A stretch of DNA of 64,000 bases, from assembly GCF_017562075.2 (NCBI RefSeq), contig NC_054083.1:34530755-34594754 (forward strand). Reading direction: 5' to 3'. Under the pieces are notes generated by a model. That model had not been told where the DNA came from, ran no database searches, and saw nothing but the letters and a program-made list of their open reading frames with translations. Positions 47,303-58,300 of the stretch are shown here, one piece after another (within the stretch, counting starts at the first letter, position 1; each line of letters begins with the position of its first letter). A program made the translations under genes and the position numbers. Source of the DNA: Anopheles merus. Its lineage: Eukaryota; Arthropoda; Insecta; Diptera; Culicidae.

Positions 47303-50300
47303 TACCGCGTGCGTGTATACAGTACAGCCCTCCCAGGGAATGAGCTCCTCGAAAGGAACACAACACGACGGCACCACCACCACCGCCACCACCATGCGTC
47401 AGCCCGTGATGTGTGAGTCACGAATTTGCTTTCGCTTGCATACACTTCAAACACACCAAAAGAGAAGGGAGAGAAGGACACTCTTAAAGCTCACGCACAC
47501 CGAGCATCCAGCCGGAGGAGGAAGGTGCATATGATCGAAACCGTATCCGTGTTTGCGATCTATTTTCATCCGAGCTGTTCCCGAATCTTTTAGTAAGGTC
47601 TATTTCCCTGTTTCGACGGTTTGAGAGCCATATTGTGCGTGCCTTGCCATTAGTGCTGAAGGTGCAAATGGTATTGATCCATTTTCTTCTGTTGCTGTCT
47701 CGCTGCCTTCGAGCAGCGAGTAGGTGTCAATTGAAGTGGATTAGGTGTGCAAACTCTTGGTAGTGAGTAGAAGGTTCCACATCTAAACAGAGGGAGAGAG
47801 GGTTGGTAGCACGCGAAATCGATTACTAATGCATTGCGTCAGTGCAGAAATGGGGAGCACGATTCAATTAACACCATCAGCACCGCACAGTGGCACCCAG
47901 TCTTATCGAATCGACTCGAATGGAAGAACAAGGCACCACTCCCCTCTGGGATGATATTGCAAAAAAAGATGGAAGATTTTGAAGGAGGTTTGATTTGGCA
48001 ATCTATAAATACGACGGAAATAGCATTGATACATCAAACCATGTCAGTGTGTTGTGCTTAAAACATAATGTATTCCAGAATGAGTTATTAGTTTATCATT
48101 TGTTCTAATGAAATAAAACGTTGCTATTGGGCTGATTATAATTGGTTTCATTTTGTCGGTTTATTTGCGACTAATTGTAGCGATATTGAAGTTCGTAAAA
48201 CAATGAATACCCAATGAATGCCAACAAGACCAATGGGTTACAAGACAACCAACATACCTTTTCCAGATTCGAGTTGGGATTTTACTTGTCCGTTGGATTG
48301 TACATTTTCCAGATTCGAGTTGGGATTTTACGCGTTCAAAACCTAGTGTTATCAAAACGAAAAGAGTTTACGTATTCGAATTGTATGTACGATGTTGACA
48401 ATTGTTTAACGTGTTCGAAAAATAGTGTTACGATGTTGAGCTGGCCTGAGAAACCCTGTAATAAACAAAGCTAAAAATCTACTAAAAAAACCTCCAATCC
48501 ATATACTTAATTTCCCCCGGCATTCAGCAACAACATTAGAATTAGTGATAAGCATATTGTGCTCCAGCAACCAGGTTCCAGCTGTTTTGAATACCGAAAA
48601 GCCCAACAGAATAGTACACCATATTCGCGGCAGTGGCACAATGAACCAATTTACCAAAAACGAGCTAATTTGCCTATCGGAGATGGTCTTCGCAAACGCT
48701 CGCGGTAATAAATTATCCCGCTAATATACGACATTCTGTCATCCTCTCGGGGAACAAAACGGTAACTAGAGGATTAATCGACGAGCGTAACGGATAAAGC
48801 AAACCGTGTCAGGCCTCAGCCCTGTCCTTTCACTAGTGTCTGAAAAGCATCATAATGATAATTTCCAATTATCCTTTCTATTTACATGAACACAGCAAGC
48901 AGCAAACCGCACAAGCGATTGGTGGACAAAAGCTGGCAGCACAAATATAAATAACCACCCCGTGAGTAATCAAAAGAGATCAACGCGTTGCTAAAATTGG
49001 ACTGCCAAAATGGACCAAAAAAAGGTGCAAAAAAACAAACAAACAGTAAAAATGGACGAGGAAGCAGATGAAAAGCAATCACTCACACTGACTTTCGTTC
49101 ATTTGTTTATGAGGAATGCAGATTTTTTGCCAGTCTTTTTACTTCTTTTGGGTGATCCTACTTGCTGCCCATCATTACCCAAGATTGAGAAGTCGTCGTC
49201 CTTTACCATCTTCGTTTTGGGTGTTTTGTTTAAGGATCAACAACAGAAACGCCTAGCACGTTCGTGTCGTTCAAGTAGCATAGCTTAACAGAATGATTTT
49301 TTGAGAGAAAGAAAAAGGCTAATATTATACCCTAAATGGAATACGACACTAAGGAATGACGCTTTTAGCGTCGCATGAAAAGCCAACAAGATGAGATACA
49401 TTAAGATGAATGGCTGTAAGTAATTTTACAACCCGATATACCAATTAGCAGAGTACAACTCATCCCAATCAAGCGATTTGGAAAACGGTTACACTCCAAC
49501 AGCACGTAAATGTACTACAACCATAATGCAATTACTCATTTTGCCGCTTGCCACAGCTTCCACACACAAGCGTTCGTTTACAAGCGCTCAGTTACATTTA
49601 CATTCGTGCTCTAAATTCATAATCATCTTCCCGAGCCACCAACCAACGACCATAACGACATGTAAACTAACAATCCCGCACATGAAACGATCGTTACACA
49701 TTCCGCCGTCAAAATAGCACCCATTGCTCGGCTACATAGCACACAGCCTCACACCATCAGCACCTGCACGCAAATACCATTTTCATCTCTGTTTTCATCC
49801 CAACAACACAAACACACACACAAACATAATACACCTACGAATTGTGGCTCGAATGTATCAAAACACAAGGCATTGCAAGACGTTGATTTCAGCACGCACC
49901 GTGCACACACGCCCGAAGATGCAGATGACGTGCATAGTTGCATTCATTTTCACACCAACCCTCCCCCCACGGCATCGCTGGCGCCACACCGCCAGTCAAC
50001 CCCACAGACAACAACCCGTATCCAGTTGCATTTAATAGCATTACAAACCGTGCTGAGACACGCTCGCGCGCCATGGTCCACACGTTGCAACGACTGCAAT
50101 TGAATCGATGTTTATGCAATTTCTTTGCAAACTCTTTCTCCTGCGGCTGTTGTCTTTTGGCCCGCCAGCAAGGGCCAAACTTAATCCGATCCACTGTAAA
50201 CACAATAGGAACAGGGCTCCGTCTGTCTCTGTCCTCACCAGGCGATGATTTACTTCGCCCACCCACCGCCTGCTGGAAGTTTCTGTTTGGCACATCTTAA

Positions 50301-50900
50301 AGTTAAGCCACCATCGATACGGTAACAATTGACTGATGCATGAAACAAAACATTGCAAGGGGAGGAGGAAAAGCGAAAAGCCAATTGTTTTGTCTGCAGA
50401 ACAATCGATCGCTGGATCGCATGCGATAACATGCGATGAAGGAAAAACAACGTGTACCAAACGGAAAACTGATCTGCCATACACGAGCACGAAAGCATTT
50501 TACACGGTTGGGATGCTGGCAGCGCATGCGATTAGCAGTAATGTGCTGCAATTCGAGACTCAGGTTAGCGAGGAAACCCTTCGCATTCGCTTGCAGGCTC
50601 GTGCAGACAGCTTTACCACACGACTTGTTTTCACTGCCGATTGCATTGGGTTCGGCGGGTGGGAAATGGAGACTCTCGTTTAAGTTAACGAGGATGTTAA
50701 AAGGACCTAACAATGCAATGGTCGATTGAAAGCCGGTAAATAGAAATAGAGGGCTTATATTTTCTAATGGTTTGAATCATATTCCGTTCTTTTAATAGAT
50801 AAAAAGAAATAGCTATAGAAACTGATATTTAGCTAAAATAATATATGGTATTATAAGGCCGAATTCATCAGATTCCGGATTAAGTCGGATTCCGAAACGG
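47303..50900. other. gene-free stretch, possibly starting with a 3' UTR
   Basis: If the 47.2-kb exon is real, its 3' UTR begins here. AATAAA occurs in the region around 48,112 (GAAATAAAACG). A local 27-bp duplication lies at 48,259. The remainder shows no supported exon. Confidence 0.35.
48259..48331. repeat. 27-bp exact duplication, 46-bp spacing
   Basis: TTTTCCAGATTCGAGTTGGG plus ATTTTAC occurs at 48,259-48,285 and exactly again at 48,305-48,331. Further related fragments (AGTGTTA and TACGATGTTGA, each twice) follow to 48,440, so this is a small nest of duplications. Confidence 0.8.
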
Positions 50901-50917
50901 AAAATCAACCACTGATC

Positions 50918-51766
50918 AGATTCAAAGTCGCATATGATAGCATAGCCAGGGTAAAACTATACGACGCTATGAGCTCTTTTGGAATCTCGGACAAACTGAT
51001 GAGACTAGTTAGAATGACTATGACCAACGTCACTTGCCAGGTGAGGGTGGATGGAACACGCTCAGAGCATTTTGCTACCACCAAAGGTCTGTGCCAGGGG
51101 GACGGGCTTGCCTGTCTCCTATTCAACCTGGCGCTAGAGAGAACCATCCGCGACTCGAGAGTGGAAACTACTGGAACCATCTTCTATAAGTCAATCCAGA
51201 TCCTGGAATACATTGATGATATAGACATCATTGGTCTGCGGCTCTCCTATGTAGCAGAAGCCTACCAAGGGCTCGAGCAGGTGGCAGAGAACCTCGAATT
51301 GCAGATAAACGAGGCAAAGACCAAACTGATGGTGGCAACATCAGCGGGCCTACCAACAAATAATCAGAATCTACGTAGGCGTGGCGTACAGATAGTTGAA
51401 CGCACTTTTGAAGTCGTCCCACAATTCACCTATCTTGGGTCAAAGGTCAGCAACGACAATAGCATGGAAGCTGAGTTGCGCTCAAGCATGCTGGCTGCCA
51501 ACCGGTCATTCTACAGCCTGCCAAATCAGTTCACCTCAAAGAACCTGTCGCGACGGACGAAGCTGGTACTTATAGTACTTATATACCGGTACTCACATAC
51601 GCCTCTGAGACATGGACACTGTCCAAATCTGACGAAACCCTCTAAGCCGCGTTCGAGAGGAAGATGCTCAGAAGGATACTTGGCCCCGTATGTGTGGAAG
51701 GACAATGGAGGACCCACGCCTTGACCGACAACGGTTGTTGAACCCAAAAGAAAGAAAGAATATATA
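50918..51766 (+). mobile_element. non-LTR retrotransposon fragment, reverse-transcriptase pseudogene
   Basis: The translation shows successive RT landmarks. Motif A is FKVAYDSIARVKLYDAMSSF (from 50,921). A GLCQGDGLACLLFNLALE block follows, then motif C as YIDDIDIIG (catalytic codons 51,209-51,220) and QINEAKTKLMVAT. A thumb-like block, FTYLGSKVSNDNSMEAELRS, comes next. The frame is lost near 51,585. The tail TYASETWTLSKSDETL continues in another frame, has an internal TAA at 51,643-51,645, and then AAFERKMLRRILG. The 5' half with the endonuclease is absent. An A-rich AAGAAAGAAAG tail ends the copy at about 51,766. The second residue of the YxDD box is Ile. It is a dead fragment; the clade is unresolved. 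Confidence 0.85.
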
Positions 51767-52266
51767 GCACAAGATTGAAAACTTTAAATACAACTATTTT
51801 ACTGGCTAACTTCAACTTCATAGTTTTTTGTGCCCAATAATTTAAATGCATCATGGTAGAGCGCAAATATCATTTAAATATATAAAAAATCAACCCAGTT
51901 GATGGATGTTTCACTGGCACAGGCTAATAATTTCTGTTTTCTAAGTGAATCTTAGTATTACGTCCCGTATTATTCCATGTTCAAATGAAGTGTTAGTGCA
52001 GCTTAAGGCTTTGTTTTCAATGTCATCCAAATATTATTTTAAGATATGATATATTTAAAAAAAATAGAAAGATATAAGAGAAAGATATATTTAAATCAGA
52101 AATACTCAATGATTCTGAACACGGTTCGTTGTAAATTTAACTGTATAGAATCCATACTAATGAATGCTTGACAAAAGCGTAAACACGAATTCTATTTTCA
52201 AGCTTCAAAAGTTGTGAGAAGAATTGTGAGATGTTTGAAGAGTTAGTTTCATAAAGCACGTGCTTA
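51767..52266. other. AT-rich gene-free stretch
   Basis: Separates the RT fragment from the MITE. No feature was recognised. Confidence 0.5.
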
Positions 52267-52511
52267 CAGGGTTTTCCAGGAGTTCTCATTGCTGTGGGAC
52301 CCTTTTTTTGCCACCTTCTTTCTTGAAATGAACTTAATGCAATAGGAATTGGACTCTATAGGACCCTTGTTGGACAAATCCAACAGGAATGTCCAAGGAG
52401 CCTGCCCAAAAAGGATGCCATGTAGTCCAATTTCCATCATATGAAGTTCCCTTCCCTTAAGAAAGAGTCCAGGAAGTGTCCCACAACTGTAAGAACTCAT
52501 GGAAAACCCTG
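52267..52511. mobile_element. 245-bp MITE with about 40-bp terminal inverted repeats
   Basis: The left end CAGGGTTTTCCAGGAGTTCT continues to TGTGGGAC. It is mirrored at the right end, whose complement starts CAGGGTTTTCCATGAGTTCT and also runs to TGTGGGAC. TA flanks both ends (52,265-52,266 and 52,512-52,513). There is no coding capacity for a transposase. TA duplication and CAGGG...CCCTG ends fit a Tc1-mariner-type non-autonomous element. The well-matched inverted repeats point to moderate age. Confidence 0.78.
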
Positions 52512-53128
52512 TAAAGCTTAAAGGTAAAAAGGCAAATGGCGTCTGGTGTACAAATTTGTACCCAATATCATCAAAACAAATCCAAATTATAAATAACATT
52601 TCGTCAGTCTTTGAATTTTCTGACCCAAAATACATCAACCGATTTGTTGTTTGGCAGCTAACGATCTGCGACTAAAACCATTACAAACCACACTTCCAAA
52701 CCGCTGTCACTGTTGAGGTTTTCCTTTTTCTTATCGATGCTATTGTTGATCGCTAATCGTAACAGCACAATCGCACGGCTTTTGCACGTCGATTCATCCC
52801 CCAAAATCGAGACGTTACACGATCGAACCATGCTTTTTTTTCTATCACTCTCCCCTTGTTATTCACCTTTTGTTGTGTTTGATTTTGGCATCGCTGATTT
52901 GGTTCACTTTTGTTACGATTTGTTGGTCTCTCTCTCTGTCTGTCTGTGTCTGAGCTAAGCGCACATTGCTACACAGCCTCACTTTGTAAGTCCCAGTTTT
53001 GAATTAAAATAAATTAAGCTTTCTTCTGTGTTCGATGGAGGCGGTGGTTGGCGGCGAATAAAACCAAACCATGTTATGCGACCCGGCAAACGAGCCGAAC
53101 GATTCCTATTGCTGGTGCTTCTCTGCAG

Positions 53129-53197
53129 GCACAAACGCCCCCCCGCAGCTGAGATCGACCCAGAGCTCAGCGCCCAGGAAGCAGATGTCGCGGAATG
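53129..53197 (+). CDS. candidate 69-nt cassette exon, unknown product
   Basis: Acceptor ATTGCTGGTGCTTCTCTGCAG and donor GGAATG|GTAATC bound 69 nt, a multiple of three. The exon could therefore be skipped without frame change. Two frames are open: one gives TNAPPQLRSTQSSAPRKQMS, the other HKRPPAAEIDPELSAQEADV. Third positions are GC-biased in both. The donor is only moderate. The frame is undetermined and no family is recognised. Confidence 0.25.
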
Positions 53198-53199
53198 GT

Positions 53200-56140
53200 A
53201 ATCAGAACGGGATTACGTAAAGCGCTACAAAACACGACCAAAATTCACCACAAACTAGCACACACACACACACAAAACATCGCCGGCTTTTTTGCCAGCG
53301 TTCGGCCGCGGCGCGCGTTGCGAAAGAGTGCCAGCGCAGGCCAGCAGCATCATTAATGCGCACAACAAAAGCACACAAATTATCTAATTCAATTATGGGA
53401 AATTCGGTTGGTTGGTTTGTTTGTTTCGCGCTGGCGGTATGTTGCCTGCTTTATGCTGCGACCTGGGCGATGGGTTTTGGACGGTGTTCCGGTTTTTCGT
53501 TTCTCGATTTCGAGGAGGTCGAATTACGCACATCGCGGTACGATTCGATCCTGGCTGGAGGGGATGGGGTTGGATATGCATCAGGTCGGAGGGCTCGGCT
53601 GGCAGCCGATCGATTATGTAGTCATTTTTTGGCGGTGGTACACGCACTAAGGTTACGTGCAGCCACGGAAGAAGAAAACACTGGGGGCAAACCTGCCCGA
53701 AACGAGATGCTGATTGTAATTAGCGAATTATGCGTGGCACAGATTTTATTCATTAGCGGCGTGGCGTGTGTGTGTGTTTGATGCGCGCCCGCGGTGCGTG
53801 ATTGACGTGCAGAGTGTAAGGTGAAGCGAGAATAAAGCTGTCGATAGCTGTGCGAGTGTAATACGGGCAATATGTAAACATGGCATAATTTAATTTACAT
53901 ATTGCATTTGGAGGGAGGTCACTTCCTGGTGGGTAACATTGTTATGATATGTCGGTTTGTAATCAGACATTAGCTCATTGGTTCTGGTTGGATAGTGTTG
54001 ATGTTTTACCCTAATTTCGTTTTTAAATAGAATTTAAAAGATAAAAGATAAAAAGAGAGATAATTTATTCCGTTTCTATTGGTCATTCTCCTCCTGCCGT
54101 ATTGATCGAGCAGCAGTGCAGTTTAAGGTGCCACAGTAAACAACCCCGGCATACAAATCAATATATTACCATTCACCGATTGGTTTCCATTGCCGTGCCG
54201 ACGTTTGCCGTTTGTCTTTGCCGAATACGGGCCGTGTGAAAGTAACTCCAGCCCACCACTCCTTCACAGGCTACATTTAAAACACTCACTTCCAAATTGC
54301 TTCCCCTCCACCGAAAGTACGGTGCCCCCCCCCCCCCCCCCATCCACCCTGAGGAGGTGTTATTTTTTGTTCAACTTCTTTGAACTCCCAATCGAATGCC
54401 GCACTTACCCGCTAGCAAATGTGTTTGCGGGGTTCGTCGCTTGCCGCGCACGCCCTACGGTTGCAGTCACCCGAACCCCGCAAGCCGTTCGAAAAACGCA
54501 GCGTTCCGTGAAGCACCCGATTGCGATCGAAGCAGTCCCTCAATCGGTGGTTTGCGGCGTCCAAGAAGTCAACCGCGCCAAACAGCTCAACCGTTACCGG
54601 GCTAAACAAAACACAACAAAAAAAAAACAATTGCACCAGCGCAACGAAGATGAAGGTGATGCTATTGCTCCAGCAGTAAAACACAACACCACCTTCAACA
54701 ATGGTGGCCAGTTTTCGGTTACAAAATGCGTCAAACCTGCAGCCCGCATATGTTTATTAGCTCGTTTTGTTATGGAGCATGTGCGGGTTGAGTGTGGGTT
54801 AATCTTTCAATCGCCAGCTTTTGATTGAAAGATACATTGTTTAATTGTTTTCGTGGTGCAGGATGGCGTTTGTGTGTTGGCAATTTGCCTTGGACGGTTT
54901 CCGGCGGGTTCTTAGAATGGACGGGGTACAACCCGCAAGAGGTTTTGTTTCTGTAGTTGAAGGCTTACGATTCAATTTTGGGTTCAAGGTCCAACGACAA
55001 AGGACTCTTTTTTTTGACAAAATTATTCATGAGTGTCTTATTTAATGTCAGTTAAACCATTTTTAATTAAAGGAGGAAGTTTTTTTTTCAACCTCGAAAT
55101 TAAAAATATCTTTAAATTTATATTCAAATCAAAATAAGACTTCAATTGAGCTAGTTTTCAAGCTGTTTATCATTGATAGTGAGTGGCAGCCGTTAGTAGT
55201 GCGTTTTCGCCCCAGAAACTTTATCTTGAGCCATCGTTAACAGTGCCACAAATTGATTAAAAAAGGGTAAAAGCTAATCAAATTTGAATAACTAAGCTAA
55301 AACAATCCTATCCCCTGCCAGGTTTCGATTCCAATTTTCTTTGCACTAATTTTAACGCTCTATTTTAAGTGTTCAAACATTGCCCACAAAAACCCCTCTC
55401 ATCTCTACGAGTATCTTTTATCTTCGCCGAATAAGCCCGACCATAATTTAAAACGTACAAATTCACAACCACCTGATGATGGAAAGCTTGTAAGAGCAGT
55501 GCTGCTGCCGATAGCACCGCCGTTCGGAACCGAGCCGGAAGTGTTCGCTAAACACGGTGATGAAAAATTAGCACTCGCATTAAAAACAAAAGCAAACGCA
55601 AAAAACCAATGGCACCACCCAAACCACATGCGAGCGAGCGACATATTGAGGGCACGCTAAATTCCTACCCTTTTTCGGCTGAAACGCTAAAACCCATTCC
55701 CATTCCAGGGTGTCGTCTGCAGGGTGCGATCTCATCGCACTCGAAACGTGACCACCGGTCGCCGCCTCTGTACAAATCTACAGCAATGGGAAGAAAAAAA
55801 AGCGAAAAAAATGCACACACAAATCAAACCGTCAATACTATAGCCGCCAAGAAAAACTATCCGCACATCCGAAAGAAAGTAAGTTTATATGCGGATGGAA
55901 GTGTGCGCGCCGCCGCTCATACTAAAATCTCATCAAAAGGAGAGCTTTCCCAGCAGATGATGAACGATGGTTTCCAGTGGAAACGGTCGAACCCGAACGT
56001 GGGTATGATTTAAATGCGATGCGTTTGCCAGACCGGGCGAAGAATTCCAGGGCGCGCGCGAAAAAAAAAACCGTGGATCTAGCGGAGACGGGCGCAACGA
56101 AAAAAGAAAACCCTTACATTTTTCTTTACTTATTGATTTG
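53200..56140. other. gene-free stretch
   Basis: Holds a 141-codon frame at 53,356-53,781 with a hydrophobic start, a 212-codon frame at 54,190-54,828 lacking an ATG start, a poly-C run at 54,325, and AT-rich sequence at 55.0-55.4 kb. None has splice or homology support. Confidence 0.4.
54325..54341. repeat. poly-C homopolymer, 17 bp
   Basis: Uninterrupted run of C. Confidence 0.9.
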
Positions 56141-56169
56141 TGCGTGATTGTGTTTTTTCTTTCTTTTCT

Positions 56170-56966
56170 TTCTCTTTTCAATCGGACGTCGAATGTTTTA
56201 TTCGCATTTCGATTTCGCGCTCACGGAGCCACGGAGCCCGGTGTTTGCGAGCGCGGCTCCCCGATCGAAACACGCTCGAATGCGAAAAATGTGCGCCGCC
56301 GACGACGCTTTTCACCAGAATTATTTGACCTGGTTAAAAAGATCAGCCAGCCGGCCAGCACTCGGCGATGCCAGCCACGAACGTGCGTAATGTGAGGCGT
56401 AAAGGGAGGCTGGAAAAGTCTTCCAACGAATGTGTGTGTGTGTGTGCCGTTTGACTTTGCCGTGTGCCGTGTGCCGAGATGAATGGTCGTACCGTTTGTT
56501 TCGTCGGGGGTTGGAGCTGTTCGGAACTGGTGAAAGGAGAGCACACAGCACACAGAAATGCGGCCCATCGACAAGACGGCCAAGACGATGACGACGCCAA
56601 ACGCCAATAGAGAAAACCTTCAAACTAGCGCGCCTACACGCGCGCGAGAGTGTGTGCGTGCGTGCTGTGAAGACGCATCGAGCTCGCGTCCGAGAAACGC
56701 GCGAACCTCCGCACACCAAAGCACGGGCCCTCTGCATCCGGCCATCCGGATCCAATCCATCGCTTGCCCGGGCCGAGACTTGAAAAACTGGATTTGAACG
56801 GTTTTGCCTTTCGAATTTCTTCCCCGGGTCCGGCACGCAGATGCGTGTGCCGCACACTCACCGCCAGTTGGGGCCAGCCAGTTGTTGTGTGTGATGGCTG
56901 TGTGCTGAGGTGCAGCAAGAAAGTGCACCTTTTACGGCAAAGGGACGCTAACGGAGATAGACAGAA

Positions 56967-57014
<48 letters not shown>

Positions 57015-57061
57015 CGCGAACAGGAGGGATCACCAGTTCGTCGCTTACGGTATTGGTAAAG
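56170..57061 (+). promoter_or_regulatory. candidate promoter and untranslated first exon
   Basis: A CpG-rich, G/C-rich block with almost no AT-rich interruptions ends in a (GA)n tract at 56,966-57,012 and then a perfect donor, GTAAAG|GTAAGT, at 57,061-57,062. GA tracts are bound by GAGA factor at many dipteran promoters, and first exons of long genes often end in such donors. A short coding start candidate lies 275 bp downstream. The start site itself cannot be placed from sequence. Confidence 0.3.
56966..57012. repeat. (GA)n microsatellite
   Basis: Nearly pure GA, 47 bp, at the end of the CpG-rich block. Confidence 0.9.
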
Positions 57062-57335
57062 GTAAGTTCAACGCGTTTCGCTGTATGGCGTTTGGAATGG
57101 AACGTTTTTATCTAAGATTTCAATGCGTTTCTCTAATGCGCTAAAGTGTCTTATAAATAATGTTCTTGCATCGTTTGAATAGATAAGAGCGTACGGTTTA
57201 ATTACTTCTTGCACACCTGTTTATCGATAAATTCTTAAATACAATAAAAAAAACACACACACAGCAAAGCAAATCAATCGCTCGTGAAACACGTTCGATC
57301 GCTTTCAACGAAGCTGTCTGCTTCGCTGGTTAAGC

Positions 57336-57397
57336 ATGCCCGAACACATCGGGGAAGCATCGCAGGTGACCGTGAGCATCCGCAACAATAACGGGAA
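57336..57397 (+). CDS. candidate first coding exon, unknown product
   Basis: ATG at 57,336 opens a codon-like frame, MPEHIGEASQVTVSIRNNNG, with G/C-ending codons. It is followed by donor GGGAA|GTGAGC in frame just before a TGA. A second possible donor is CAG|GTGACC at 57,366. The frame is also open upstream to about 57,288, and CTTCGCTGGTTAAG could be an acceptor, so it may instead be an internal exon. The location next to the GA-rich candidate promoter fits a gene start. The product is not recognised. Confidence 0.27.
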
Positions 57398-57679
57398 GTG
57401 AGCGGGCATTTCGAGCGGGCCCCGTGGCCCGTGTGGCCTTACAATCTCGAGCGTTTAGGCCAAACGAAGCCAAACGGCAACGCAGACCAATACTGTCGAT
57501 CGATGAGTGAAGGTTGTCTTTCCCCCGGGGGTGATTGGATGTTCCGAGCAGATGTTTGAAATTAATTCAATCCCATGCGGTCTACTTGAGATTAGGGAAA
57601 AAGGTTGCATTTATTTCAAGAATTGTTGAACATATAGTTTTGAAGTATACAAACAAATATTGAAAAAGAGTGCAACAAT

Positions 57680-58300
57680 CTGATTCAGATTCATGAATCT
57701 GAATGAATCTTTGCCATGATTCAATGAATCTGAATCCCGGTTGCAAAGATTCATGAATCTCCAAATATTCTTGAACCGCCAAATTTTGATAAATCTCAAA
57801 AGACTCATGAATCTCAAAAGATTGATGAATTTCAAAAAATTCCTATTTCTAGGGATTCATGAATGTCATGAGATTCATACATCTCCAAAAATTATAGAGC
57901 CTAATCTTCTCTTTATTCTTCTTTTTGAAGAATCAACCTACATGGTCATGCCAGCCTATACAGGCTTTCGAGACTTCTTGGCAAGTCCTCGCGGCCGGAT
58001 AGTTTGTTTTGCTACGGGGAGACGATGCATGCGCGGCTTAAAGTCACGACGGGTTTAAGATGTTGTTTAAGGTGTTGGGGAGATTATCTATTTTGCAAAT
58101 CATACATCTCGAAAGATTCAATCGCTGGGGATATATAAATTTTAATAGATTTATTAATCTTTTAGATTCATGAATCTAGAAAGATTTCTAGATTCATAAA
58201 TCCTTGAAGATTCATGAATATTTGAAGAGCTGATTCGAGAATTGAACCACTCATCACTGAAGATTCATATGAATGACTCTCATGGAAAGAGTCATGAAAC
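57680..58300. repeat. interspersed GATTCATGAATCT palindrome array
   Basis: Many copies of the palindromic AGATTCATGAATCT and near variants occur at irregular spacing of about 15-40 bp on both sides of the SINE-like copy at 57,945-58,060. The motif is its own reverse complement, so strand cannot be assigned. Confidence 0.75.
57945..58062 (-). mobile_element. tRNA-derived SINE-like element, copy 2
   Basis: Matches copy 1 (1,616-1,762) in the same minus orientation over the tail and body: TGCC(A/G)GCCTATACAGGC, TTTCGAGACTT, GGCCGGATAG and GCTACGGGG. The B-box region is degenerate (GACTTTAAGCC on the minus strand). It is inserted inside, or belongs to, the GATTCATGAATCT array. Confidence 0.6.

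Noticed and set aside
53356..53781. 141-codon plus-strand frame with TM-like start
   Set aside because: The hydrophobic segment comes from GGTT/GTTT-type simple sequence. It ends in a GT repeat and has no supporting signals.
54190..54828. 212-codon open frame, plus strand
   Set aside because: It starts at TTG rather than ATG, runs through a poly-C tract, and has no splice, domain or codon-bias support. Likely chance in GC-rich DNA.
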